64,000 nucleotides of DNA. Origin: Methanosarcina sp. KYL-1. GTDB taxonomy: Archaea; Halobacteriota; Methanosarcinia; Methanosarcinales; Methanosarcinaceae. Both the position numbers and the translations under genes were made by a program. Below the pieces are notes generated by a model. That model saw only the letters and a program-made list of their open reading frames with translations, had not been told where the DNA came from and ran no database searches. Below, in pieces: positions 9,871 to 21,212 of this stretch (the first letter of the stretch is position 1; the number at the start of each line of letters is the position of its first letter). The DNA is taken from positions 95,158 through 159,157 of the forward strand of contig NZ_VOUA01000005.1 in assembly GCF_024372725.1 (NCBI RefSeq), given 5' to 3'.

Positions 9871-11067
9871 TCATAAGTGAGGCCAATGATTTAGTAGATC
9901 GATGATTTTGTCAAGATTTCTTTTGTTAATATTTGGATGAGTGGGGATGGTCAAGGTTTTATTTGCCATTTTTTCAGCTATCGTGTAGTCTGGGGATTTC
10001 TCGTTGAACAGTTGTGGAAGTGAGGATGTAATGTATGGAGTTACTTCTATCCCCGACCTTACGAAAGCATTTATCAGGTTCTTTCGATCCTCTCTATCTA
10101 TATTTTCAAAGTATATTGGAAAACGTGAAAAGGTCGGTTTCATATGCTCAGGTACTTCTGGAAACAACAAGCCATTCCGGTCTAAATTATTCATCAGATA
10201 ACTGGCATTTTTAATCCTTGCATTATTATAAACGTCTAACTTGGAAAGCTGCTGTAAGCCCAGAGTAGCCTGAAATTCTGTATACTTATACGTTAATCCC
10301 TGGACCTCAGAATATGTGGTTGAACGTGTTTCCCCCAGATTTTTATTCCCCATTATTCTATATACTGATGAGTAAAAAAAGTTAACGTTGCAAAGAGAAT
10401 ATCCGATCATGTACGCAAATGTTTTTGTTTGATGTATTATCCCATATTTTTTAAAAGTATCATTGATTGCAGATATCTTATATGAAACCTCTCTGTTATT
10501 GGTACAAACAATGCCACCATGAATCGTAGTGATTGGTTTTCCCATATTCAAACTGAATAATCCGGCATCTCCAAAAGTACCGACTTTCTTCCCTTTAAAT
10601 TCAGCACCAAATGACTGGCAAGCGTCCTCAATCACAAAGGCTCCATGCTCATGGGAAATTTCTGTGATCTCATCTATGGAGCAAGGATAACCGAACATGT
10701 GGGCTGCAATCACAACCTTAGTGTTACTTGATATTTTGTCACGAAGGTTGTCTGGATCTATATTGTATGTGTATGGCTCGATGTCAACAAATTTGAGCTT
10801 AAAACCCATCTCATTAACAAGTCTAGGGATATCTTCACAGGTGTATGCAGGAATAATTACCTCATCACCTTTTTTTAAATCACATGCTTTCAGTATGGTA
10901 TACAACCCGGAAAAACCGGAACTTGTAAGATTCACATACCTGCAATTCAGATAATTAGAGATTTCATCTCGAAATGTTGCACAGCCCGTTGAATTATTCG
11001 TTAAATATGTGAAAGCGGTTTTCAAAATTTCCTGTGGATAAATGGGCGCTTGAGAAATTGAGATCAT
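9871..11067 (-). CDS. DegT/DnrJ/EryC1/StrS family PLP aminotransferase
   Basis: 398 residues of a sugar aminotransferase of the DegT family. Visible marks: cofactor-side segment NLTSSGFSGLYTILKACDL, the VIEDACQSFGAEFKGKKVG motif (Asp and Gln contact PLP) and LFSLNMGKPITTIHGGIV, whose Lys is the expected Schiff-base lysine. It probably converts a keto-sugar nucleotide to an amino sugar for the surface glycan. The normally conserved SFH-x2-K is SLNMGK here, a divergent form. AGGAG lies eight bases before the ATG. Confidence 0.88.
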   Translation of the reverse strand: MISISQAPIYPQEILKTAFTYLTNNSTGCATFRDEISNYLNCRYVNLTSSGFSGLYTILKACDLKKGDEVIIPAYTCEDIPRLVNEMGFKLKFVDIEPYTYNIDPDNLRDKISSNTKVVIAAHMFGYPCSIDEITEISHEHGAFVIEDACQSFGAEFKGKKVGTFGDAGLFSLNMGKPITTIHGGIVCTNNREVSYKISAINDTFKKYGIIHQTKTFAYMIGYSLCNVNFFYSSVYRIMGNKNLGETRSTTYSEVQGLTYKYTEFQATLGLQQLSKLDVYNNARIKNASYLMNNLDRNGLLFPEVPEHMKPTFSRFPIYFENIDREDRKNLINAFVRSGIEVTPYITSSLPQLFNEKSPDYTIAEKMANKTLTIPTHPNINKRNLDKIIDLLNHWPHL

Positions 11068-11183
11068 TGCATGACTCCTAACCTGTCCCGTTCAATATCA
11101 ATGCTATAGCAACATGTCCTAAATTTGCGACTTTAACTCTTTATTACTTTTATTCTCGGTGAGGGATTTACGTATATAATACA

Positions 11184-12221
11184 TCACGGCACCTCCCTCC
11201 TGATATTCGGCCCGATTCGGGTTGTCCATGTTAAGGGTAATCTACTCCATATCTTTGCATGTTTCCTGTATTCATCCTGGGGTGGTTTTGGGATCTTTGT
11301 CGGGGGATAATAACAGTAATTTAATGGAAATTCGGTACAACCCCAACGAGATTTAAATACATGGTTCCCGGAATTAACCAGACTTCTTCCAAAATCAACC
11401 CATAACATATTATTCTCAGATGCGTATTCCACACAATTCCAGTACATGAAATCATTAGGAGCATAATTTAAAAAGTCAGGCAGGGATGCTCCCCATGCTG
11501 TAATCAAAACATCTTTGAATGTAAGGAGATAGAAAGCAGCTATCGGGAGGTCACCTAAATTTGCTCTGGTAATAAGGGTCTTATCAGGGAAATGCTTAAG
11601 TATGCTTTTAAAAAATTCCTGATCATGGATAGGGGTGCCCAGACGCTTCATACTCCACGAATATATCTCGTAGAATTTTGAGACCCCATCTAAGCTTGAA
11701 TCAACTTCGTGTTTTAAATCACTTTTTTTTCCTTTTCTTATTCTATTTCTAACATTTCTGTTCATTTTGTTCCATATTTGATCATGCCCTCCGGAAACAT
11801 CTAAAAGAAAAGTAGAGTAGTTTCTTGTGAAGATGAGGTTTCCATGATTATTATTTTTGAAACTTCGAAACTCACAATAATCTACTCCCAGTTTATTTCC
11901 AATATCAATTGCCTCATCATTTAGTGCTTTCCCGATAAGCTCATCAACAGCACAAACGCCTCCATAAGGAGCAAACGGAACAGATACAAGCCGTCTTCCA
12001 AAAAATATACTGGTCATATAAAATAGCGGTAAAATGCCAACTATGTCTCCCTCATCATCTTCCGCAAATAAATAGTACGGTTCATGGTCATAGGTCTCCT
12101 GGATGACCTTCTTCCACCCAATCTGGTGATAAAACGTGGTGCTATCATTTCTCGTGACAAAGTCTTCCCATTTTTTTTCATCTCTTGGTCTCAATAGTTT
12201 AATCTCGAATTCCATAATCAT
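11184..12221 (-). CDS. FemAB-like GNAT-fold acyl/aminoacyl transferase
   Basis: 345 residues of the FemAB-related / CelD-type family (GNAT fold). Marks: an N-terminal WEDFVTRNDSTTFYHQIGWK segment, a middle NRNVRNRIRKGKKS basic motif, and a C-terminal MYWNCVEYASENNMLWVDFG region typical of the family. Relatives sit next to a polysaccharide deacetylase in bacterial PEP-CTERM/exosortase clusters, as here, and are thought to attach an acyl or aminoacyl group to a sugar. The first 23 bases overlap the end of the deacetylase gene, so the two are translationally coupled. The ATG at 12215 fits AGGTAATGATT better than the first ATG. Confidence 0.8.
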   Translation of the reverse strand: MIMEFEIKLLRPRDEKKWEDFVTRNDSTTFYHQIGWKKVIQETYDHEPYYLFAEDDEGDIVGILPLFYMTSIFFGRRLVSVPFAPYGGVCAVDELIGKALNDEAIDIGNKLGVDYCEFRSFKNNNHGNLIFTRNYSTFLLDVSGGHDQIWNKMNRNVRNRIRKGKKSDLKHEVDSSLDGVSKFYEIYSWSMKRLGTPIHDQEFFKSILKHFPDKTLITRANLGDLPIAAFYLLTFKDVLITAWGASLPDFLNYAPNDFMYWNCVEYASENNMLWVDFGRSLVNSGNHVFKSRWGCTEFPLNYCYYPPTKIPKPPQDEYRKHAKIWSRLPLTWTTRIGPNIRREVP

Positions 12222-13116
12222 TACCTAACAGATCCCTTAGGGGAATTTTGTCTACATTGTCTAAATTTTTCAACACATAACGGATCCTTTTTTCAACGAT
12301 TTTCCCTTTTAGAATCCAGTATAAAGGTCTCCCATTCCCAATAGCAGGAAATTTTTCAGTAGAAATATCAATTGGATGAAAATAAAAAATCGTATGGCCT
12401 CTACTCAAACTCTGCTTCAGCCCTTTATATATTAGATGAGAACCTAAAAACCTCAGCATTGGTCCACCTGAAGTCGGGATCTTGATCCCCATATCATAAT
12501 ATGCCCATGGAAACTCAACAAAATTCCTGTTTTTAGTTGGTTCCAGACTACCTGGAGCTGGGTAATAAGGGATAGAAGAAACACCTTTAAGAGGAGAGCC
12601 TGATTTATTATACAGAGAATTTACAGTCACTGATGAATCGTACTTGAATCCAATTTTTTCGAGTGAATCAAGCATCCATCCTGCAACGAATGCATTAGGA
12701 GCCCGGTATCCAATTACTTCCTGCCCGGAAATCCTTTCAAGTATTTTCTTTGCCTTCAGGGTGGTTGCCTCAAATTCTTCAATGCTCGTCAAAGGTTCTT
12801 TTGTCCTTGGATCGATACAGCATGCGTGGTCCGCACCATGGCATGCAATTTCATGCCCTCTTTCGGAAACCAATTCTATGAGTCCCGGGTAATGATCTGC
12901 AACATCCGCAACAACAAAAAACGTAGCAGTTATGTTAAATTCATCAAGAATATCCAGTATTTTTCTTGTCGGCTCACTCAAGTAATCGTATCTTTTGTTC
13001 CATTTTTCAAAAAACTCGTTTACATCTTTATAAACAGAAAAACTGGACCCACAAACAGATGGTATATGGTACCAGTCTTCAAGGTCAACTGTAATTGATA
13101 AACTACTATTTCTCAT
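12199..13116 (-). CDS. Polysaccharide deacetylase (NodB / PEP-CTERM type)
   Basis: 305 residues from the ATG at 13116. The catalytic motifs of carbohydrate esterase 4 are present: SITVDLEDWYH (acidic metal ligand), CHGADHACC (HxxxH metal ligands) and GYRAPNAF (RxPxxF). The C-terminal part (FYFHPIDIST) resembles the DUF3473 extension of exosortase-associated deacetylases. It should remove N-acetyl groups from hexosamine in the surface glycan. A frame opens further up to 13311, but the extra 65 residues are encoded by an internally duplicated, non-protein-like sequence, so I prefer the internal start. First gene of the seven-gene cluster. Confidence 0.85.
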   Translation of the reverse strand: MRNSSLSITVDLEDWYHIPSVCGSSFSVYKDVNEFFEKWNKRYDYLSEPTRKILDILDEFNITATFFVVADVADHYPGLIELVSERGHEIACHGADHACCIDPRTKEPLTSIEEFEATTLKAKKILERISGQEVIGYRAPNAFVAGWMLDSLEKIGFKYDSSVTVNSLYNKSGSPLKGVSSIPYYPAPGSLEPTKNRNFVEFPWAYYDMGIKIPTSGGPMLRFLGSHLIYKGLKQSLSRGHTIFYFHPIDISTEKFPAIGNGRPLYWILKGKIVEKRIRYVLKNLDNVDKIPLRDLLGNDYGIRD

Positions 13117-13120
13117 ACTT

Positions 13121-13304
13121 AGCATACTCTGATTCCCGCTACGGCGTTTCATCAAAATCTTTTTCCCGAAATTGACTGCAAGATCCCTGAATAACATAGA
13201 CCCTTTCCAGCAATACTTGGAGAGCATACTCTTGTTCTCACAACTGAGTTTCATCAATTTTTGTCTCAAAATTGACTGCAAGACCCACTGAATAACATAG
13301 ACCC
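13121..13304. repeat. 83-bp imperfect direct repeat upstream of the glycan cluster
   Basis: Copy one at 13121-13203 and copy two at 13223-13304, period 102 bp. Both begin AGCATACTCT or a near match, share GTTTCATCAA, AAATTGACTGCAAGA, and end TGAATAACATAGACCC. The arrangement immediately before the deacetylase start suggests a duplicated 5' untranslated or promoter segment. Confidence 0.8.
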
Positions 13305-13370
13305 TGTACAATTCGTAAATGCGGATCGTTCTCAGCTTGCAGCTCTTTGTGAAATCTTCCCTATTTTATC

Positions 13371-13606
13371 GGAATAGGCCGATGGCCTCTTCGGGATCTC
13401 TGCCGATCTTGCTTAAAGTCTCGGAGTGATGGCTGATATTCTGGCCCATGTCCCTTATCCGGCGTATAATGTCGATCTGCCTTACAGAGTTGGAGGAACT
13501 TATTGATTATGAAATCACAATTTTCAATGGCAATCGTCAGAGGCACCATAGCGAATTTTTGTGGCGTTGTAAAGCGTTTCACTTCCTCCGTCCTGTGATT
13601 TCTCAA
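13371..13606 (-). pseudogene. Possible frameshifted coding remnant
   Basis: On the minus strand, FTTPQKFAMVPLTIAIENC in one frame is followed, in another frame, by VRQIDIIRRIRDMGQNIS and HHSETLSKIGRDPEEAIGLF. The second part is helix-like and protein-like, but no single frame covers both, so one frameshift would be needed. No recognised family and no ribosome-binding site. Confidence 0.3.
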
Positions 13607-13911
13607 CTTTCATCCACGTTCATCCCGGTATCATATCCCGGTATCATTCTCATCATTTTCTCTCCTGCAGGTTTTGTATTTGCAGGTTTTGCAGTTCCAT
13701 CCAGCAGACGTTATAATCGGTTTCTCGCTCCCGGATCGCTATCTCTGGAGCTGATCGACAGGTCCATTGGAAGGATTCGATTTGCTGTTTCGGAGGCAAG
13801 CTATTAGCTGGTAACACGCTTTGTGTAAGTTTCGATCGCTTTTCTTGCAGGTTCTGTTGTCTACAGCAGCCTGGGAACAGAACTCGGATCTTGACAGACA
13901 CTTTGTTCGTA

Positions 13912-14064
13912 TTACAATACATCCAAAATGATTGCCAGCCCCACATCCTTTTTTGCGAGCATCAAAGCCGTCCCCACGATAACAGCTGTCCCTATGGCAA
14001 CTTCCTTCTCAGGAATCTGAAGTATCACAGTAACCTTAGGTGAAGCATCCCCCGATAAATTCAT
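13912..14064 (-). CDS. Small hypothetical protein, 50 residues, maybe a fragment
   Basis: ATG at 14064 opens a 50-residue frame, MNLSGDASPKVTVILQIPEK then EVAIGTAVIVGTALMLAKKD and VGLAIILDVL, ending in TAA. The second half is hydrophobic enough for one membrane segment. After the stop the frame continues with more stops, so it may be the start of a broken longer gene. A weak GTGGAG lies close to the ATG. No family recognised. Confidence 0.3.
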   Translation of the reverse strand: MNLSGDASPKVTVILQIPEKEVAIGTAVIVGTALMLAKKDVGLAIILDVL

Positions 14065-14660
14065 GCTCCACTGACAAGGCTTAACTTAAGCAGTACATGA
14101 TGCCTAAATAATTTCAGCTTCTGGAAGATAAGTCCAGATACAACTTCGAATTTGCGCTAATAATCCCCTAATTATTTATCCTGCAAACTTCAGCTAAAAT
14201 CTGCTCACTTATCTTGTTCTCAAAGTTATGGCTGAATTGGATATACTATTTGGAAAAATAAATAATTTTGGAAACAATGTTTCCGAAAAATGTTGCCTAA
14301 TAATATAAATATCAAGAAGTAATGGTGAAAACTCCCATTATTTAGTTGCTGTCTCCAAAAAAGGAAACGAAAGGCAATATTGAAGAAAATAGTCGGGGCA
14401 CTCAAGCTAAAAATCTGCAAAAATCTTTTTTACGCTAAGAGCTAACAAAAGTTTGATTGTTGATGTTGGGGGAGCCCAACTATAAGAAGCTCAAGAATCA
14501 GGATACCCTTCTTTTTGGATACTTACTCGAATCTAATATGAATAAACGTATTTGAAATTCTTTGAATAACAGGCAAAAACAAATGAAAGCACCTTCCAAA
14601 CACCGGTACTTTCCTCCATAATAAATTAAAAGAAGTCATAAATTAAAACGTATTACCTGC

Positions 14661-14888
14661 ATGCAAACGAATTACAAATATTCTGTCATTTTAAAAACAA
14701 CAACTGCAAGTAAAGTGTATAAAAGTGGAATAATCCCCATATCTAATGAAGTTTCCAGAGTCTTGTCCCATAATTTTGATGTAGATATAACTTCCCTAAA
14801 AGAAAAGAGTAAGATCAGGCCGATCGTCGATATATATCCATATTCCGGCATTCCCGGAGAAGTTGTCATTGAAACCGTACCGCATTGA
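14661..14888 (+). CDS. Hypothetical 75-residue ORF, doubtful
   Basis: Reads MQTNYKYSVILKTTTASKVY and onward to IPGEVVIETVPH. Composition is plausible for protein, but there is no ribosome-binding site before the ATG and no recognised family. The rest of 14100-15207 shows no other coding signal: it is AT-rich, with short C/T-rich patches around 14930-15040. Confidence 0.25.
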   Translation: MQTNYKYSVILKTTTASKVYKSGIIPISNEVSRVLSHNFDVDITSLKEKSKIRPIVDIYPYSGIPGEVVIETVPH

Positions 14889-15207
14889 ATAACATTCTGT
14901 GATACTATGCTTACAAGCATCTAATTCCCCCATGCTGGCTGCCAATTGAATTGGTTCGCCAGATACCCCTGCCTGATATCCTTATCTCCCTGCCAGGTAC
15001 CCCTTACCTGATTCTCAGGGCTGCATAAGGCTTGCAAAAGGCCTTCAAAAAGGCCGGAAATATGGTGCAAATATGAGCTTAATAAAGAGAGTAAAATGAT
15101 TCTATATATAACTTCTTTCAAAAATAATAAATTATTTTATAAACAATTAAAATGTACAATTTGGAAGCTATTCTGGCAGGAAAATAGTAATATTAAGGCG
15201 CTTGTTT

Positions 15208-16323
15208 TTAAAGAGGGATAATTTCGACAAGCATCCCGCCCTCAAAAGGATACCGCTCGATTATGGAAAGTCTGGCTTCGCACACCTTCATCTCTTCCTT
15301 CAGAACTTCTTCTTCTTCCTTTTTCATTTTCAGTTCGTTTTTCAGTTCTTCTTTCAGCACTCCCTTTAACTCCTCAAGCACCCACCAGGCTATTTCGATT
15401 TTTCCATTTTTTGCTTCAAAGAGCTCTTCAGGGACCTCTGCCTCCTGCAGGACCTTTTTTACAAGTTCCTGGTCTCCTCCCTCAATCACGCCATACATGA
15501 GAGTACCATCTTCCGTGATTTCATCAAATTCCCTTGCCGTATTCTTTGCAATTCTCTGGAGCCTTTTTCTGAGCTGGACGGCATCCTTGTAGGTTGAAGA
15601 ACAGAAGTGCACTTTTTTTCCGGAGCATAAGGCGGCTTTTGCGTATTCCCGGGATCCGGCTGCAGCGTTTGAGCTGTCGGATTCAAGGGAGAGGCCGCGG
15701 CCAAGGAGGGCTCTGGAATTATTATCGGAGAACTCAAGCTCGTTAAGATTCAGGAAAATCCCTGTTTCCTCTGCGAATGAGGCTGCCTTTTCCGCACCTC
15801 TAAGGGCCGGTATCTCTATTCCTGTTTCGATTCCCAGATCCTTTGCATTCCGGATAGCTTCAGCATAGGGGCTTTGTTTCAGGGCTTCCCAGCTCTCCTG
15901 TGGAGGGTGGAAACGGATCTCGTCCAGGCCTGCATCCGCGAGTTTTTTAAGTTTTTCCCTTTCAGGGGCCAGGGAGGTGTAAAGGTGGATGTGGTGTTCG
16001 CTTCCGAAAGCAGATTTCAAAAGCCGGATGTAATGCAGGACTCTCTCGGTTTTCAGCAGGGGTTCTCCGCCTGTGATCCCTGTCCCCAGGGCATCCATAA
16101 GCTCCGCTTCTTCCAGCACGTCAGAATCGCTTTCTACAGGCCTTTCGTTTGCGAAGACCACGTCTTTTCCCCGCCTTTCGTCGGAAAGGGGGCAGTAAAA
16201 ACAGCTTTTCGGGCAGAGGCCTGTTACAAAGAGCACCATCTTTGCGCCCTCCTGGCAGAGCTTGCAGCCTTCAGAGAGGTAATTGTAAAATGAGCCGGTT
16301 TCGTCTTCCATGTATTTTTCCAT
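15208..16323 (-). CDS. Radical SAM protein
   Basis: 371 residues. The cluster-binding motif is CPKSCFYC (CxxxCxxC) near residue 36, within MVLFVTGLCPKSCFYCPLS, followed by the GGEPLL motif that contacts SAM near residue 80. A pair of cysteines just before (EGCKLCQEGAK) is typical of a large archaeal set of short-name radical SAM proteins. The C-terminal third contains a Lys/Glu-rich helix (about residues 315-350). The substrate is unknown. The gene diverges from a two-cluster ferredoxin gene 156 bp away, a possible electron donor (inference). ATG at 16323 or at 16311 could be the start. Confidence 0.85.
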   Translation of the reverse strand: MEKYMEDETGSFYNYLSEGCKLCQEGAKMVLFVTGLCPKSCFYCPLSDERRGKDVVFANERPVESDSDVLEEAELMDALGTGITGGEPLLKTERVLHYIRLLKSAFGSEHHIHLYTSLAPEREKLKKLADAGLDEIRFHPPQESWEALKQSPYAEAIRNAKDLGIETGIEIPALRGAEKAASFAEETGIFLNLNELEFSDNNSRALLGRGLSLESDSSNAAAGSREYAKAALCSGKKVHFCSSTYKDAVQLRKRLQRIAKNTAREFDEITEDGTLMYGVIEGGDQELVKKVLQEAEVPEELFEAKNGKIEIAWWVLEELKGVLKEELKNELKMKKEEEEVLKEEMKVCEARLSIIERYPFEGGMLVEIIPL

Positions 16324-16444
16324 GCCTGTGCTTGCATATTCTTTTTTCTTATATAAGGCTTGTTTTCTGGCATGTTTTTAAACCCTTTTTTCCCCCTGTA
16401 AGGAGACCCGCGGAAAAGGGGATTCTATCCGCCGGAATCAGAAA

Positions 16445-16454
16445 CTAATATATG
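16445..16454 (+). promoter_or_regulatory. TATA box of the ferredoxin gene
   Basis: CTAATATATG, centred about 30 bases before the ATG at 16480. In archaea transcription starts about 25 bases after the TATA centre, which would put it 3-7 bases before the start codon. Confidence 0.45.
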
Positions 16455-16479
16455 TATCAGGCCCTAATGCTCAGTTATA

Positions 16480-16665
16480 ATGTCCGAGAAAAGTGGATAC
16501 GTCGTGGTCTTTGGCTGCAAAAGATGCGGGAAATGCAAAAACGTTTGCCCTTCGGATGCTATCTACGAGGAAAACGAACTTGCAAAAATCGACCAGGGAA
16601 AATGTACCCTTTGCATGAAGTGTATTGATGAGTGTACCAACAGGTCAATCATCTATATGGAATGA
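16480..16665 (+). CDS. Ferredoxin with two [4Fe-4S] clusters
   Basis: 61 residues with both clusters complete: CKRCGKCKNVCP near residue 13 and CTLCMKCIDEC near residue 41, each CxxCxxCxxxC. A small soluble electron carrier; the partner is not known. A TATA-like CTAATATATG at 16445-16454 is about 30 bases before the ATG, so the transcript probably has almost no 5' leader. Confidence 0.9.
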   Translation: MSEKSGYVVVFGCKRCGKCKNVCPSDAIYEENELAKIDQGKCTLCMKCIDECTNRSIIYME

Positions 16666-16729
16666 GAACTGAAATTAGCTGAAACTTGATTTCGCTGAAA
16701 CCTGGAATTAGAATGAGACCTGAAGTGAG

Positions 16730-17449
16730 GTGCCAAGCCTGGAAAACATGCCGATCAGGAGAAAAATCATTGATATTACCGTCCCCCTTTCTCCCTCTAC
16801 CCGGGTCTTTCCCGGAGACCCGGTGCCTTTCGTAGAAAAAGTCTGCACCCTTGAAAAGGAGGGGTGTGCAGTGTCCAGGCTCAGTTTCGGGAGCCATACA
16901 GGTACCCATGTTGATGCTCCTTCCCACGTCCTGCAGAACGGGCTGGCGGTTGATAAACTGGAGCTCGAAGGCCTGGTGGGGGAGGCCCTGGTACTCGACT
17001 TATCTTCTGTGAAAGGTGCACTGAAAGAAGAGATTCTCAAAGCCGAATTTGAAAAAGCAGCTGTTTTCGGGTGTGCAAAAGTCCTCCTCCTGAAAACAAA
17101 AGGCCGGCTTTTTAGGGGAGAAAAGGGCTTGAAGGCCGCAGGCCCCCGGGATGGAATGCCGGAGGCTGAAGAGGGGTTTGAGGACTCCGCTTACCTCGAT
17201 GAAAGCGGAGCGGCCCTGATCGTTAAAAAAGGTTTCAGGACCGTCGGAATCGACAATTTTTCAGTGGACAGCCTCGCTTCGGAACCCCTTCCTGCCCACA
17301 GGACACTGCTTTCAAACCGAATTAATATTGTTGAGTGCCTGGATCTCAGTTCGGTGGAGGCCGGGATTTACTTTTTTATCTGCCTCCCTCTGAAAATCGA
17401 AGGCTGTGACGGGGCTCCGGCCCGGGCCGTGCTGATTTCCTACCTATGA
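16730..17449 (+). CDS. Putative cyclase / kynurenine formamidase-like metal hydrolase
   Basis: 239 residues of the cyclase family (PF04199). The metal-binding signature SFGSHTGTHVDAPSHVLQNG is intact near residue 55, with the expected His, Asp and His ligands. Also seen: IIDITVPLSPSTRVFPGDP at the N-terminus and GIDNFSVDSLASEPLPAHR near residue 180. Members hydrolyse amides or esters; the archaeal substrate is unknown. The start may be GTG at 16730 or ATG at 16748; the ATG begins MPIRRKIIDIT, closer to relatives. Confidence 0.8.
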   Translation: MPSLENMPIRRKIIDITVPLSPSTRVFPGDPVPFVEKVCTLEKEGCAVSRLSFGSHTGTHVDAPSHVLQNGLAVDKLELEGLVGEALVLDLSSVKGALKEEILKAEFEKAAVFGCAKVLLLKTKGRLFRGEKGLKAAGPRDGMPEAEEGFEDSAYLDESGAALIVKKGFRTVGIDNFSVDSLASEPLPAHRTLLSNRINIVECLDLSSVEAGIYFFICLPLKIEGCDGAPARAVLISYL

Positions 17450-17465
17450 ATTTCATCTCCGGTTT

Positions 17466-18065
17466 TCAGAAATGAGACATTGTATACCTTTTTCCGTCTT
17501 CATAAACCAGTTCGAAGACGAATTCGCCTGAAACCGGGTATTCGATCACAACTCCTTCTGCTTCAGGGGCCGGAGACGTTTCATTGTTTCCCGGGTTTTT
17601 TGCAGGGGCCCACTTCCCATCTTTGTCCGGAAAACCTGCAGCAAAGCGAACAGTTTCTCCCTCCATAAGAATCCGGTTTTTGATCCCGTTTTTATACTGG
17701 TAAATCAGGGTATTGTTTTCCAGGGTCCATTCCGAGTCGCTGAAGTTCCCGTTGCAGTCAGGGTCAGGGTCAACCCCGAAACTCAGGTAGCTGACCGAGG
17801 GTGGGAGGGAGAAAGTAAGGGTGCACATGCTTCCTTCTGGACTGCGGCTGTCTTCAAGTTCCCGCGCGTACCCACCCTGGATCGAGCGAAGGGAAAGAGC
17901 GGCGTCTTCTACCTGGGCTTTGACCTCCGCTTCCTCCAGCAGGGGCGATGCGCCCTGCCAGGCCTGGGCCAGGAGCAGCAAAACAGCGGCAAGAAGCCCC
18001 ATGTAAACTACCAGTTTAAGGGGAATCGTGTCTGCGGCCCGGGTGTCGGAGAAGAAACGTTTCAT
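17466..18065 (-). CDS. Pilin-like membrane-anchored hypothetical protein
   Basis: 199 residues. A short positive N-terminus (MKRFFSDTRAAD) is followed by one hydrophobic helix, TIPLKLVVYMGLLAAVLLLL, then an extracellular-looking domain with two Cys (near 82 and 99) and acidic segments. The layout resembles archaeal pilin/archaellin-type precursors (a DUF7266-like group), but no clear class III cleavage motif is visible. No other pilus genes are nearby. AGGAG sits directly at the ATG. Confidence 0.6.
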   Translation of the reverse strand: MKRFFSDTRAADTIPLKLVVYMGLLAAVLLLLAQAWQGASPLLEEAEVKAQVEDAALSLRSIQGGYARELEDSRSPEGSMCTLTFSLPPSVSYLSFGVDPDPDCNGNFSDSEWTLENNTLIYQYKNGIKNRILMEGETVRFAAGFPDKDGKWAPAKNPGNNETSPAPEAEGVVIEYPVSGEFVFELVYEDGKRYTMSHF

Positions 18066-18241
18066 CTCCTGAAGAATATGTGGTCTCAGGTAAAAAAATT
18101 TTAGCCCAGTTCCCTCTTTCTCTTCTATATAACTATTTTCTGTATATAAATGCGCAAAAGGAAAAGTTGAAGGATAAAGGACAGATAAGTATTAAAGAAG
18201 GAAAGAAGGAAAGCTTGAAATACTAAGAAATTTTTGGAAGC

Positions 18242-18274
<33 letters not shown>

Positions 18275-18392
18275 TAAAGGATCAAGATATGGAGGGCTTG
18301 GAATAAACGAGGAATGTGACGAAAACCTGCTCTGCATCCCTTTTTCGGATGAGCAGCTTAAGGATCTCAAAAAGTATGCTGCCCTGAACGAT

Positions 18393-18758
18393 ATGGAGGT
18401 GGAAGAATTCTTAAAAAACGTTTGCCTGACTTTCTGTCTTCAGCAGATGGAACATTACCAGGGGCAGATGCCCGAAGCTGCAGTCGGGGCAAAACCGGAG
18501 GAAGACCGGAAAGAAGAGCCCAGAAAATCTGCGGCCGCGGAGAAAATACCAACTTCTAAAGAACTTTTGGAAGCCCCCCTTGTGCTTGACCAGCAGTGCA
18601 TAATGGACCTCTTTACGATAAAGAGGCAGTTCCGCCATGCTTCGAACAACCAGATCATCATGGTTGCCCTGAAAATGGGCCTTAACCAGCTCAGTTTAGC
18701 TCTTGACATGCTCAGCCGCAAACTTGAAGATGAAACTCCCAGGGAAACCGGAAAATAA
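18393..18758 (+). CDS. Conserved-looking hypothetical protein, likely frameshifted at the 5' end
   Basis: From the ATG at 18393 the frame gives 121 residues, ending with a helical segment (DLFTIKRQFRHASNNQIIM). No ribosome-binding site precedes it, and protein-like sequence in the same frame continues upstream (GINEECDENLLCIPFSDEQL, KDLKKYAALND) with no usable start. A good start, ATG at 18289 with AAAGGA upstream, is one base out of frame: ATG GAG GGC TTG GAA TAA. One extra C (GGCC for GGC) near 18297 would give MEGLGINEECDENLLC joined to the rest, about 157 residues. So the gene is either freshly broken or carries a sequencing error. Function unknown. Confidence 0.6.
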   Translation: MEVEEFLKNVCLTFCLQQMEHYQGQMPEAAVGAKPEEDRKEEPRKSAAAEKIPTSKELLEAPLVLDQQCIMDLFTIKRQFRHASNNQIIMVALKMGLNQLSLALDMLSRKLEDETPRETGK

Positions 18759-18875
18759 ATGAGAAGAAACTGGAAAAAAGAGCGGGTATATTAATAACTT
18801 AATTAAAAAACTTGAAGAAAAAAAGTTGAAGAAAAAGACTGAAAGAAAAACTGAGAGAACTGGATAACTGGCATT

Positions 18876-21144
<2,269 letters not shown>

Positions 21145-21212
21145 TTATATACGTTTGCTTTACTCGCTGTTTTTAGTTTTTACTCGTGGTTTTTTTGTTT
21201 TATCCGAAGCGA

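Noticed and set aside
13117..13311. N-terminal extension of the deacetylase
   Set aside because: Encoded by a duplicated sequence, no family similarity, and the catalytic domain begins right after the internal ATG.
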